Shown here in pieces: positions 10,435 through 19,095 of a DNA stretch of 60,000 bases. The DNA is taken from the NCBI GenBank assembly GCA_949358305.1, contig OX442315.1, positions 498,001 through 558,000 on the forward strand. The letters run 5' to 3'. The stretch comes from Strigamia acuminata. Taxonomy: Eukaryota > Arthropoda > Chilopoda > Geophilomorpha > Linotaeniidae. The position numbers and the translations under genes are program-made. Every line of letters begins with the position of its first letter. The first letter of the stretch is position 1. A model generated the notes under the pieces. The model saw nothing but the letters and a program-made list of their open reading frames with translations, made no database searches and was not told the origin of the DNA.

Positions 10435-10715
10435 TATACTCAAAACCACCACAACGTTGACCTATTCCAGCCGGTTTACGCCTAACTGTGGAAAAGTAGT
10501 TCTGTTTATTTTCAATGAGTTTAAGTGTAAAAAGTGATTAGAATGATGAGTTTTATTTAACAAGTAAGTGATAATAAAATGTTTATTTATTTTCCTAAAT
10601 CTGCTGTTTTACTTATTTTTATTCTATCAAAAATGTTATGAGCTACTTTTTTTGTGCCACTACACCAGTGATACGGCTTGAACAATAGGTCAACGTTGTG
10701 GTGGTTTTGAGTATA
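10435..10715. mobile_element. Small inverted-repeat (MITE-like) element
   Basis: A perfect 32-bp inverted repeat (10435-10466 and 10684-10715, beginning TATACTCAAAACCACC) bounds 217 bp of non-coding sequence. Size and termini fit a miniature inverted-repeat element. A convincing target duplication is not visible. Confidence 0.6.
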
Positions 10716-10796
10716 GATAACAAACGTGGAGCCGTAACTCTGCCATGGATCAAACGAAATACAAAAATACAATCAAAAAGAATCATATGGGAATTG

Positions 10797-11598
10797 GGGG
10801 CGCTGTACTGGGAGCAACATGTCTAAGAGCAACATTGCTCTTCGGCATGTTAAATAAATGTCTAATAGCAACACTGCTCTTTGTCATGTTAAAAAAATGT
10901 CTAAGAGCAACACCATAAATTTTTTCTGTTGCTCTTAGACATTTTAAGTAAGTTGCTGTTAGGCATGTAAATGTAATGACCAAGAGAAACACCATAAATT
11001 TTTTTCTTTCCAAAAAACCAAAAACCTAACCTAACCTGACTTGACCTGACCTAACCTGACCTGACCCGACCTAACACAATCTATCCTAACCATGTAGCCA
11101 CGTGAATAACATCCCCGATGATGGCCGAAGTTTCAATGAAACGTACCGCGCGGAATTTAAATTCGATGAAACAACCCCGTTTTCCCACATTTCCAAAAAA
11201 TGATAAAAAATAACAATGTTGCTCTTAGACATTATTACACGCAACTATACTCTGGCCATGTGTAAGTTTGGCCTAACTCCGAGCCTTTTCTCTGGTGTAG
11301 TGATACAAGAAAATAGATCCAACTGCCGGAGTTACTGGTATCCATTTTGTTTCAGACTTAACAATCAATAATAAATTTCAAAATTGTTTTGGTTTCTGGA
11401 AGAAGTAAGCAATAAACTATGAACTATTTTTCCTGGTGGCAGCACAGAGTGAGTTATGAGGCTTGGAGTTAGGCCAAACTTACACATGGCCAGAGTATAC
11501 AACTGTTGCGCCAGTCTAAGAGCAATGTTGCTCTTTAACAATATTAGACCCAATTTAAACTGTTGCTCTTAGGCATGTTGCTCCCAGTACGCGGCAGC
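10797..11598. mobile_element. Non-autonomous DNA transposon with 8-bp target duplication
   Basis: Both ends are flanked by GGGAATTG (10789-10796 and 11599-11606), an 8-bp direct repeat of the size made by hAT- or P-type transposases. Just inside lies an inverted repeat built on GTACTGGGAGCAACATG, although the outermost 8 bp differ. A 15-mer related to ATGTCTAAGAGCAAC recurs about ten times in both orientations, like subterminal transposase-binding repeats. The interior holds a perfect 34-bp inverted repeat (11247-11280 and 11465-11498) and a degenerate CCTAA array. No transposase frame was seen. The superfamily is undecided. Confidence 0.6.
11023..11090. repeat. Degenerate CCTAA/CCTGA telomere-like array
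   Basis: About 13 pentamers of CCTAA, CCTGA or CTTGA run in tandem. The complement of TTAGG, the usual arthropod telomere unit, is the core, with TCAGG-type variants. It lies inside a transposon, so it is interstitial, not a chromosome end. Confidence 0.65.
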
Positions 11599-11751
11599 GG
11601 GAATTGATGGAACGTAAGCCCAGAACAGCAAGTACCTCCAAATAAGAATATTTAAATAAATGATAAAGATATCTTCTATAAAGCGACCAGGCAAAATTAC
11701 GTTGTAACCCCTCGAGACGGTTTAACAAGTAAGCCGCACAACCTCTCCAAA

Positions 11752-13227
11752 CTAAACAGGCAAATCTCTTGCCAACATGGTGTTCTTTTCATCAATCTCC
11801 CCTATGTTGCAAACACGATGGTTGATATCAACTTGTCCTCTTATTTTCCACGTCGGCATGTCGCTTCTGGTTGCATCCGGACAACCGATCGTATTATTCC
11901 GGCACAACGACTTGGCTGGCAGCAGAACTATCAACTCGCACATACGACGCAAACACCATTCCATGGCAGCGTTTTTACACATTATGTAATTATAAACAAA
12001 CGCGGCAAGCTTGCTGATTTCTAAGCCCTCGAAGCCCGGTTGAAGCGAATGCATCTTGATATTAGGTCCATCCAGTATGCCTCGAAGATGCCTGAATTCG
12101 GGCCCCACAGCGCCACAAGCTGACAACAACTGCGCTCCGATACAAAACGTTTTCCACGATTTCTGGCCGCATATCTTTGCACCCGCGGAAAAGCACATGC
12201 TCGGGAAAAAGATGGGTTCGTAACCCTTGGCTCGAAAGTTGAGTCTTTTCATCACATCCAGACCGAGGTAAGGCACTTTAAAACGCTGAATCTGTTGCGC
12301 CCTGATTATTCTACTGTTGAATAACGTGTCGCTGCACTGGCACGGGGTCCTTTCCGTCGGGACGTCGTTAAAAAAGGTCATGCCCTTAAGCTCTTGGAAC
12401 GTCACTCGCATAAAACACGCGTGACGAGCGCCTTTTGCGTTGATCACTATGTACGCGTCGTCCGGTTCAAACGTTAAATTCCGAACATACGGTCTCAGTT
12501 CTCTCTCAATTCTGTACCACAGCTTCAGACCCTGAATTATGGCTGAAGTTTCTGCTTTCGGTCTGTCCGTTACCGGTCCAAGTGGCTCGAACGGGTCACC
12601 CGGGTCTTCCCATTCTATGTTGATCACCGCCTCCCTCTTGGGTCTTCCACCACTCGTGGCCTCGTGCGGGTCTCCCGGGTCTTCCCACCCCGACCCTACG
12701 TCCATCACTGCCTCCGCACTCCTCTCGTTTAGTCCATCAGTCGCACTCCTCTCGTTTAGTCCATCAGTCGCACTCCTCTCGTTTAGTCCATCAGTCGTGG
12801 TTGGGACTCGAGGGTCAATTTCGTCGCGCGTTAACAAACCATCCTTGTCGGTGTCCAGTCGCTCAAACTCTTGCGTCACGCGCTCAGCGCTTACGTTGCT
12901 TCTGGCCAAGACCACCCAATTGACCATTTCAGTTAGGTCGACCTGTCCATCTATGGTGATGGTGTCTAACTGAGCTACAACTTGTTCGACTGTGTCCATG
13001 TGGTCAGTTTGATCAGGCAATTTGAATTGTTCCGAGGGTCTGAAGTTGCAATCGAATTTACAAACGTCGCCGACTTTGCACGTGCAAGAACAACAGCTTA
13101 GGATGTCGCATTCTTCTTGCCCGCAGCACTCGGTCAGTCCCGGTCCTGGTGTGGAGCAGTTGTTGCAAACAATTCTTGACACTTGTTCAGAGACCAGTGC
13201 TAAAACGAGCACGACACACGCGTACAT
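11752..13227 (-). CDS. Secreted Cys-rich EF-hand protein, family not recognised
   Basis: The frame has 491 codons, no introns and begins at an ATG followed by a hydrophobic signal peptide (residues 1-19). A Cys-rich N-terminal segment (residues 21-60, many CC and CxC pairs) is followed by an EF-hand pair. The first hand is degenerate (around 91-100) and the second is a canonical calcium loop, DTDKDGLLTRDE, at 125-136. A 9-residue unit TDGLNERSA is tandemly repeated three times (145-171). Two EDPGDP acidic repeats flank a furin-like RPKR at 195-198. The C-terminal 270 residues are Cys-rich with no fold that I recognise. The protein is probably secreted or extracellular and calcium-binding, by inference. 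It is divergently paired with a paralogue at 13611. No function is claimed. Confidence 0.75.
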   Translation of the reverse strand: MYACVVLVLALVSEQVSRIVCNNCSTPGPGLTECCGQEECDILSCCSCTCKVGDVCKFDCNFRPSEQFKLPDQTDHMDTVEQVVAQLDTITIDGQVDLTEMVNWVVLARSNVSAERVTQEFERLDTDKDGLLTRDEIDPRVPTTTDGLNERSATDGLNERSATDGLNERSAEAVMDVGSGWEDPGDPHEATSGGRPKREAVINIEWEDPGDPFEPLGPVTDRPKAETSAIIQGLKLWYRIERELRPYVRNLTFEPDDAYIVINAKGARHACFMRVTFQELKGMTFFNDVPTERTPCQCSDTLFNSRIIRAQQIQRFKVPYLGLDVMKRLNFRAKGYEPIFFPSMCFSAGAKICGQKSWKTFCIGAQLLSACGAVGPEFRHLRGILDGPNIKMHSLQPGFEGLEISKLAAFVYNYIMCKNAAMEWCLRRMCELIVLLPAKSLCRNNTIGCPDATRSDMPTWKIRGQVDINHRVCNIGEIDEKNTMLARDLPV

Positions 13228-13610
13228 GATCTCATCTGAGTGAACTTTTACAGCTAGTAATATATTACTCTATGTATTAACCGTAGTTAAAATTTATTGT
13301 TGTATTGTTATTATGTGTGAAGATTGCATCCTTGATTAAATTGCGGATTCGTTTAGTTGGAATTTATTCAAATATTTTATGAGAATATTTAGCACTTTTT
13401 GTTGTTGTTTATAGTTCTGTAAAACTATAAAAGAATGTAATTATTTATCGGTTCGGTTTTGTTGTCACGGATCTACCATATCCGCAATTTAATCAAGGAT
13501 GCAATCTAGAGTGTCGTAACAAAACAACAATGGGTCATAACTAATAAGTAATAATTCTAAGTTCACTTACAAGTTAGACACAGATTGCTGAAAAAGAAAA
13601 CAGTTTAATC
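13228..13610. promoter_or_regulatory. Divergent promoter region with a perfect 27-bp inverted repeat
   Basis: This spacer separates two head-to-head paralogues. A 27-bp sequence starting AGATTGCATCCTTGATTAAA (13321-13347) is repeated inverted at 13482-13508. Both gene-proximal sides also share an A/T-rich block followed by AGTTCACT about 40 bases before the ATG. TATA-like ACTATAAAAG lies at 13424-13433. The symmetry suggests the pair arose as an inverted duplication that included the promoter. Confidence 0.6.
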
Positions 13611-14735
13611 ATGTCCAAGTACGTTATCCTCGTTTTACCTTTAATGTTTGAACAAGCGTCTGCTGCATGTTGTGTTGCAAAAGCTGCGTGCAAAGACTGC
13701 ACCATCCCGGCAGTGACCGACTTCTGCGACCACGAACAATGCGACTTCCTAACCTGTTGCAATTGCAAAGCCGATTGCAACTTTAGACACCCAGATAGAA
13801 AACAATTGAAATTGAAAGACGACAATCTCTACGACACGACCGTCGAAGAAGTCGTGGCCCAACTGGACACCGTCACCAAAGACGGACTGGTTGACCTCAA
13901 CGAAATGTTCAATTGGCTCGTCACGATTGGACGCAACGTAAGTGCCCAGCACGTCACGCGAGAGTTCCAACGACTCGATATCGACAACGATCATTTCCTA
14001 ACCCGCGAGGAAATCGACACTCCGCCTACGACCGATCGAAGAAACAAGAAGAGTGCGACAAACAAGAATAGGAAGAGGAAGAGGAAGAGGAAGAAGAAGA
14101 AGAAGAAGAGGAAGAAGAAGAAGAAGCTGAAGAAGAAGAAGAATAGTATAAAAGGAAGGGGGAAAGAGGCTGAAGACAGTTTTGAAGAGTATAGTAATAT
14201 GGGAGTGGTAGAAAATACAGAGGCTACCAAAAAAGTACTTCAGTATCTTAGGGATTGGTACACTGAAGCAGAACATCTGGCAAAAAATCTGCCAATGATA
14301 GAAAATGGATCGGAGCAGACTTTTCTAACGTTCCACGCAAGACAAAATCATCGCGCGTGTTTTGTTTGACTCAAATTCAAGACGACTGCGGGCGTGTCGG
14401 TGTTTGATTTACCAACTAACAGGACCTTGTTCAATTGCAACGGCGTTCAATTTAAGAGTAGATTTATCGATGGAGAGAGAAAAGTACATGTTTATGAAGT
14501 GCCGTATAAAGATGTGCATGCGGTGGAAAAACTGAGCTTTACACTGCAGGGTTACCAAGGTCTAACAATGCACAACTGGTGCATGCGCTTGGGTGCTCAT
14601 GCGGTTGGCGAGTTTGGCGAGGACAGCAGCAGTAGAACGTTTTGTATGGGCGCGCACTGACTGCTCATTTGTGCTCGTGTGGATGACAAATACAAGCCGC
14701 TTGAAAGGGCAGTTGTCGGTAATTATTAGAGATGA
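13611..14735 (+). pseudogene. Broken paralogue of the secreted EF-hand protein
   Basis: The plus-strand frame starts at ATG 13611 with a signal peptide. It then follows the 11752-13227 protein: Cys-rich segment (20-56), the shared VVAQLDT block, and an EF-hand loop at residues 123-134 where the usual Gly is His. The repeat/acidic linker of the intact copy is replaced by an almost pure Lys/Arg tract (residues about 152-180) made of AAG/AGG codons. An in-frame TGA (14367-14369) stands where the intact copy has an Arg CGA codon. Homology continues in the same frame to a second TGA near 14658, with weak homology past that. The C-terminal third is missing. This is either a pseudogene or a 252-residue truncated protein. 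Confidence 0.7.
14062..14150 (+). repeat. AAG/AGG microsatellite coding poly-Lys/Arg
   Basis: A purine-only trinucleotide run encodes an unbroken Lys/Arg tract of about 27 residues inside the paralogue. The intact gene has a 3 x 9-residue repeat at the equivalent place, so this linker is prone to repeat expansion in both copies. Confidence 0.85.
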
Positions 14736-14870
14736 GATTTTTGCGGAAAAAAAAAATCTTCCAAAATATTTTTTTAGTTGTGGATAATGTAAATGGAGCA
14801 TTTTAAAAGCAAAATTTTTGCAATTGAAGGTACTTTTAAGTCCGCAATTGCCGCAATCCGACCATAATAC

Positions 14871-15417
14871 TGTTGGTCCTTGAAACCACTTCGGACATTT
14901 ATTTAATATGTTTTCGATGCGTAATGACGCTATTCAGACATTCGGATCTTTTATTTTCTTTTAGTAGCATTTGCTGCATTATTTAGTGTTGTTCCTCATG
15001 TTTTCCCATAGTTTCATTGTAAAGGGAATGCATGATGCTGTTTAGATGTATCTTATACATTTGGCATCATGCATTCTCTATTCTGAGTGTATCTTTTGTT
15101 TATTATTTCCTTATTAGGCCACCAGATGTCTCTATGATACCGAAAATGGCCGCACACACGATCCGTGTGCTTTTTGTATTTTCTCCTTGCCAAAAGGACA
15201 TATTTCATAAGTTTTAGTTATTAAATGTGTGATATTTTTGTTAATCATTGCTAGTTCTTGGTTGCACGTTAGGTATAAGTGCATGCCATTGTGTTTGGAG
15301 ACCAAACACATCGTTTTTCATGCGTACATACTCGTACGCATATCCACGCACGGTAATCAACGTGCGGTGTAATTTTCACACGTTTTCTGCACTATAAGTG
15401 CCTTCCACTGCACCACA
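14871..15417 (+). repeat. Probable 5' LTR of copia-4
   Basis: The segment starts TGTTGGTCC and ends CACCACA, giving imperfect terminal inverted repeats. It is followed after 2 nt by a tRNA-iMet-type primer site. It holds a 13-bp hairpin (15026-15038 with 15064-15076) and an AAAATGGCCGC box at 15143-15153. Only one copy is in the window, so the left boundary is a best guess. Linking it to the gag at 38977 is an inference from orientation and nesting. Confidence 0.5.
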
Positions 15418-15419
15418 AT

Positions 15420-15431
15420 TGGTAGCAGAGG
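15420..15431 (+). promoter_or_regulatory. tRNA-iMet primer-binding site (copia-4)
   Basis: TGGTAGCAGAGG complements the 3' end of initiator tRNA-Met (...CTCTGCTACCA), the common copia-type primer. It lies 2 nt after the LTR end. Confidence 0.7.
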
Positions 15432-15567
15432 CCTGGGGAGTTTCCACTGCCTCTTTTCTGCGTTAATTTTCCGTGAATTTCGTGATTTTTCGCGATTTTC
15501 GCGGAAATTTTTGTTTCTTTTCAGATTTTCGCCGATTTACACCGATTTTCGACATGCGACGACGTCT

Positions 15568-16388
15568 TGTGGTGACCCAGTTGGATAAGTGTCCCCCCAG
15601 GGCGGATACTTGTCCTCTGAGTCACTATGATTGAAGAGTCGTTCCCCCCCGAGTTGGCTCCACCTCCCCATGGCAGGTGTGTGCCCCGAGGGGGAGGAAG
15701 CGGCTGGTGGTCAGCCCCCATTGGTTGATCGCCGGCCCTTCACCCCACTGCATAAAAGGCTGTGTTTCCCGCCAACAAGACAGAACTTACACAAACGACA
15801 CCAAGAACACAGCAACTACCTCACCGTCAGGCCAACTTCGACTACAAGTTAGGATTGATCGAGGATCGCTGAGTAAAGTGCAAACTGTAACTCTCACGAA
15901 GTCACTTGAGAGCTATTCCGGCGAAAGCACGCGAATAGCCCTTGTGAAATCACACAGAATAATCGCCCAGTCGATTATTCACCGAAGTAAGTGTCCGAGT
16001 GCTTTGTAGGGAACCCCAAAGTTCCTAGACGAGGCCTCTGCGACGCTAAACCAAACCCTAGACAACAGGCACGGATAGAAGACTCGAAAGAGCATTCCAC
16101 CGCGTCCGTGAAGACGAATCCGTGACGAATTAACGACAACTCGAGACGCCGCTTTTGTTCCGCCGACCACGCGGAACCGACGACGCCATCTTGGGAAATC
16201 CTTTGTTCGACGCTGACCACGTTGACTTTAGTTGTATACTGAGTGTATTTTAAAGGCATAAAGCCTGGTGAATAAATTACCTGTTTATTTACATACATTT
16301 AGTATTCATTTGGGTATCTACATAATTGATCACAGGTAAAGTATTACACGTTAGCGCTATTTAAACCTATACCAAGTAGGACGCGACA
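15568..16388 (+). repeat. Probable 5' LTR of element Y
   Basis: The segment begins TGTGGTGACCC and ends GACGCGACA, then a 2-nt CG and a primer site. A TATA-like CATAAAAGGC at 15751-15760 and AATAAA near 16270 fit promoter and polyadenylation signals. No second copy lies in the window. The start is inferred from the TG end, and no target duplication is seen. Confidence 0.55.
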
Positions 16389-16390
16389 CG

Positions 16391-16408
16391 TGGGGGCCTG
16401 TCCGGGAT
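16391..16408 (+). promoter_or_regulatory. tRNA-Pro-type primer-binding site (element Y)
   Basis: TGGGGGCCTGTCCGGGAT differs at two bases from the tRNA-Pro primer site known from gammaretroviruses. It places element Y with Ty3/gypsy-type or retroviral-type elements rather than the copia elements around it. Confidence 0.65.
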
Positions 16409-16483
16409 TTAGAAATAAATCTCAAGCCTGAACTTGTGATCTCTTGATAAGATAACCCAAATCGTAGAATTACCGAAAGAAAA

Positions 16484-16531
16484 ATGTCAGACAAAGATGA
16501 ACAATCCGCGTCTGAAACCGAGCAGAGAATG
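16484..16531 (+). pseudogene. Element Y Gag, first fragment
   Basis: ATG 16484 opens a hydrophilic N-terminus (MSDKDEQSASETEQRM). It is cut after 16 codons by copia-1 at the target duplication GAATG, and the frame resumes at 22443. It belongs with the fragments at 22443-22698, 31172-32189 and 37883-37982. Confidence 0.65.
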
Positions 16532-16839
16532 TGTTAATTTGTAGTGAAAACTTATACATATTGTGTATAAAAGCAGTGGTGTGAAAAACACCTTTTGTGA
16601 GAAGAAATAAGCGACATCTTTATGTGTTGAAAGCAGAAAAGCAAGTGAGTTTTATTATCCAGTCATGTGACCAGAAAGAACATAAACAGCGCCCCCTTTG
16701 GGCAAAATACATAAGCTGCATGTAAACAAACACAGCAGCTAGTCTTACAAATAATACAGCGCGCAAATAAACAAGTATAATAAATACAAAGCGTATCACC
16801 GCTTGATGATACGACACAAGAGTACATAAAAGCCTAACA
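16532..16839 (-). repeat. Copia-1 3' LTR
   Basis: 308 bp, near-identical to 22130-22437, ends TGTTAATTTG/AGCCTAACA as read on plus. The adjacent polypurine tract is on the minus strand at 16840-16852 (core GAGGGGGCCGAA). Confidence 0.95.
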
Positions 16840-16857
16840 TTCGGCCCCCTCGTATTA

Positions 16858-19095
16858 TCATGCGCTCAGAACATCTAGATTAATCAAAAAGCGATTGCAA
16901 AATTGAATTAAGTCCGTCTTATCAACAGACTTGGTGAAGATGTCGGCGTAATTTGACTTTGTCCCCACATGGATTACTTGAAGATTGTCCCTTTTAACTA
17001 ATTCTCGTATGAAGTGATACCTAACATCGATATGTTTGGTTTTCCTGTTTTCGATGTTGGACTTCGTAAAGTCAACCGTGGAGATATTGTCACACAATAC
17101 TCGGTGGTAAAAACGATTTGCCAAATCAGGGACAATTTCGTATAACACTCTCACGATCCAAATGTAGTCTTTGACTGTCTCTGTGAGAGCTACATATTCC
17201 GCCTCCATGGTAGACAATGTCACATTCCGCTGTTTGAATGTCCTCCAGAAGATTGGTGAATTTCCCAATGTTATGAGAGTTCCACCAACGGAAATTCGGT
17301 CGTCACGGTTATTGGCATAGTCGGAATCGCTGTATCCAATAACCTCTATTCGATTGTTTGGAAATAACATCAATCCAAAGCCTTTTGTCGTCCTTAAATA
17401 GCTTAATAGGTCCAACAATACTAGCCAATGTTCCCAACCAGGATTGGATTGGAATTGACTTAAGATGTTCACTGCATAAGTCATGTCAGGTCTGGTTCTT
17501 GATGCTATGAAGGCTAACGATCCAAGTAAACTTCTGTACGGGATTTTCTCCATAAGTTTAAAATCCTCAATTGTAGCTGGACATTGTTTCTTAGTAAGTA
17601 CAGTAGACTTGATCATTGGCTGCGACCTGATCTTCACTGATTCGAGATGGTTCTGGAATCTCAGCAACACCTTGTTGATGTATGACCTTTGGTGCAAGAT
17701 CATTTGTTGTTGATGTGCGTAGAACTCAACTCCTAGCAGCTTCTTGGTTTGTCCCAAAATTACGAGATCAAATTGCGTCTTGATCATATTAAGGACATCC
17801 ATCGCGTCTTCATGGCGTTTGCCGAAAACTACAATATCGTCGACGTAGACGATCAAATACGCGATGTTCTTGAACTTGTAAACGCAGTTACACCAGTCTA
17901 CGTGTTGGAGACCAAGTTTTAATAAAGTCTCTTCAAGTTCGATGCCCCACTCTCTTCCAGACTGATGCAGCCCGTAAATTGCTCGTAGCAATTTGCAGAC
18001 GTAATTTTCCTTGCCGTGATGAACAAATCCTTTGGGCTGTCGCATATAAACTGTCTTGTGCAGTTTCGCATATAAGTATGCGCACTTGACATCGGCCTGA
18101 ATATATGCCCAACCAAGCATGCAGACGAGTAGCGTGAACATAAAGCGCACGATCGAAAAGTCCACGACAGGTGAGAATGTTTCCTCGTAGGACTCGCCGT
18201 AGACTTGTGAAAAGCCCTGCGCCACGAGTCTGGCTTTATAACGCGCTATTTCTCCCTTATCGTCCTGTTTGACAGTATATATCCACTTGCATCCTATGAT
18301 TTTTGTGTCGGATGGTGGCGGAACCAACTCCCAAACTTCACGCTCGTGCATAGTGTGGATTTCTTCACACATTGCCTTACTCCACTCGTCCTTTTCCGGT
18401 AGATTGGCTACTTGTTCAAAACGTGTGGGTATGTTGACTTCAAGATGGTTGGCTTCGAAATCAAGAGTTAATTCATCAAAAATGCTCAAGTCGAGATCAT
18501 CTTGTGTCACATTTGATCCGGAGTGCTGCTTCTTCCTCTTATCTTGGAAAAGGTGTTCGGGGATTTGAAGATTGTGATCCGCACAATAACGTTTGACTTC
18601 CGGTATCGAACGTAACCTCGGCTTGTCATATCCTTCTATCGTGTACTCAATGTCTTTTTGTCCAGTTGGCCTCAGTTTTTCCGTCTTTTTCCAAATAAGT
18701 GCAGGTATTGTCGCAGCTGGATTCACGAGTGCTTGTCCAGGTTGCGGCAGCACGTTTGGGTGCTTGATTGCTGGCAAGTTATGTTGCAGTTTCTCCTCTG
18801 GTAATCTGAACTTTAACTTGACTTGAGGCAACTCTTCTACTTCTTTCCTTTTAATTGGTTGCGGCGGAGGTAGCGGTGGCCTTACATCTTCGTCAGAATA
18901 ATATTGACGCTCGTTATCGTTATCCAAATTATCATTTAAGTTGTCAATGAACGTGGTGTATTTTTCAGGAAGGCCCAGCACGCCTTCAACTCCGCGCTTG
19001 CTTTCCACAAATTTCACGTCACTTGTCTCGATGACTTTGGAAAAGTCTGGCAACCAAATTCTGTAGCCCTTTGTAATCCTTGAGTATCCGAGCAT
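16858..19095 (-). CDS. Copia-1 pol part 2: reverse transcriptase and RNase H
   Basis: The 745-codon frame begins with the tail of the integrase region (GYSRITKGYRIWLPD). A Pro/Glu-rich linker follows, then the copia RT: GCKWIYTVKQD, RLVAQGF, FSPVV, LHQSGREW and the catalytic YVDDIVVFG near residue 416. The RNase H follows, with acids in YSDSDYA, TMEAEYVAL and LCDN, ending KHIDVRYHFIREL and YADIFTK. The upstream frame (19014-21368) overlaps by 82 nt in another register. The join lies at an A-run near 19126, where one base is off relative to uninterrupted copia polyproteins such as copia-3. Simple mutation is most likely; ribosomal frameshifting is an alternative. Confidence 0.9.
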   Translation of the reverse strand: MLGYSRITKGYRIWLPDFSKVIETSDVKFVESKRGVEGVLGLPEKYTTFIDNLNDNLDNDNERQYYSDEDVRPPLPPPQPIKRKEVEELPQVKLKFRLPEEKLQHNLPAIKHPNVLPQPGQALVNPAATIPALIWKKTEKLRPTGQKDIEYTIEGYDKPRLRSIPEVKRYCADHNLQIPEHLFQDKRKKQHSGSNVTQDDLDLSIFDELTLDFEANHLEVNIPTRFEQVANLPEKDEWSKAMCEEIHTMHEREVWELVPPPSDTKIIGCKWIYTVKQDDKGEIARYKARLVAQGFSQVYGESYEETFSPVVDFSIVRFMFTLLVCMLGWAYIQADVKCAYLYAKLHKTVYMRQPKGFVHHGKENYVCKLLRAIYGLHQSGREWGIELEETLLKLGLQHVDWCNCVYKFKNIAYLIVYVDDIVVFGKRHEDAMDVLNMIKTQFDLVILGQTKKLLGVEFYAHQQQMILHQRSYINKVLLRFQNHLESVKIRSQPMIKSTVLTKKQCPATIEDFKLMEKIPYRSLLGSLAFIASRTRPDMTYAVNILSQFQSNPGWEHWLVLLDLLSYLRTTKGFGLMLFPNNRIEVIGYSDSDYANNRDDRISVGGTLITLGNSPIFWRTFKQRNVTLSTMEAEYVALTETVKDYIWIVRVLYEIVPDLANRFYHRVLCDNISTVDFTKSNIENRKTKHIDVRYHFIRELVKRDNLQVIHVGTKSNYADIFTKSVDKTDLIQFCNRFLINLDVLSA

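Noticed and set aside
11023-11090. True chromosome end
   Set aside because: Degenerate, short, and flanked on both sides by transposon sequence.
11092-11160. GATGATGGCCGAAGTTTCAATGAAACG as a non-LTR retrotransposon tail
   Set aside because: Similar motifs occur near some LINE/SINE ends, but no LINE frame, tail repeat or duplication is present here.
14367-14369. Selenocysteine codon
   Set aside because: The aligned residue in the intact paralogue is Arg (CGA), so a simple C-to-T change explains it better.
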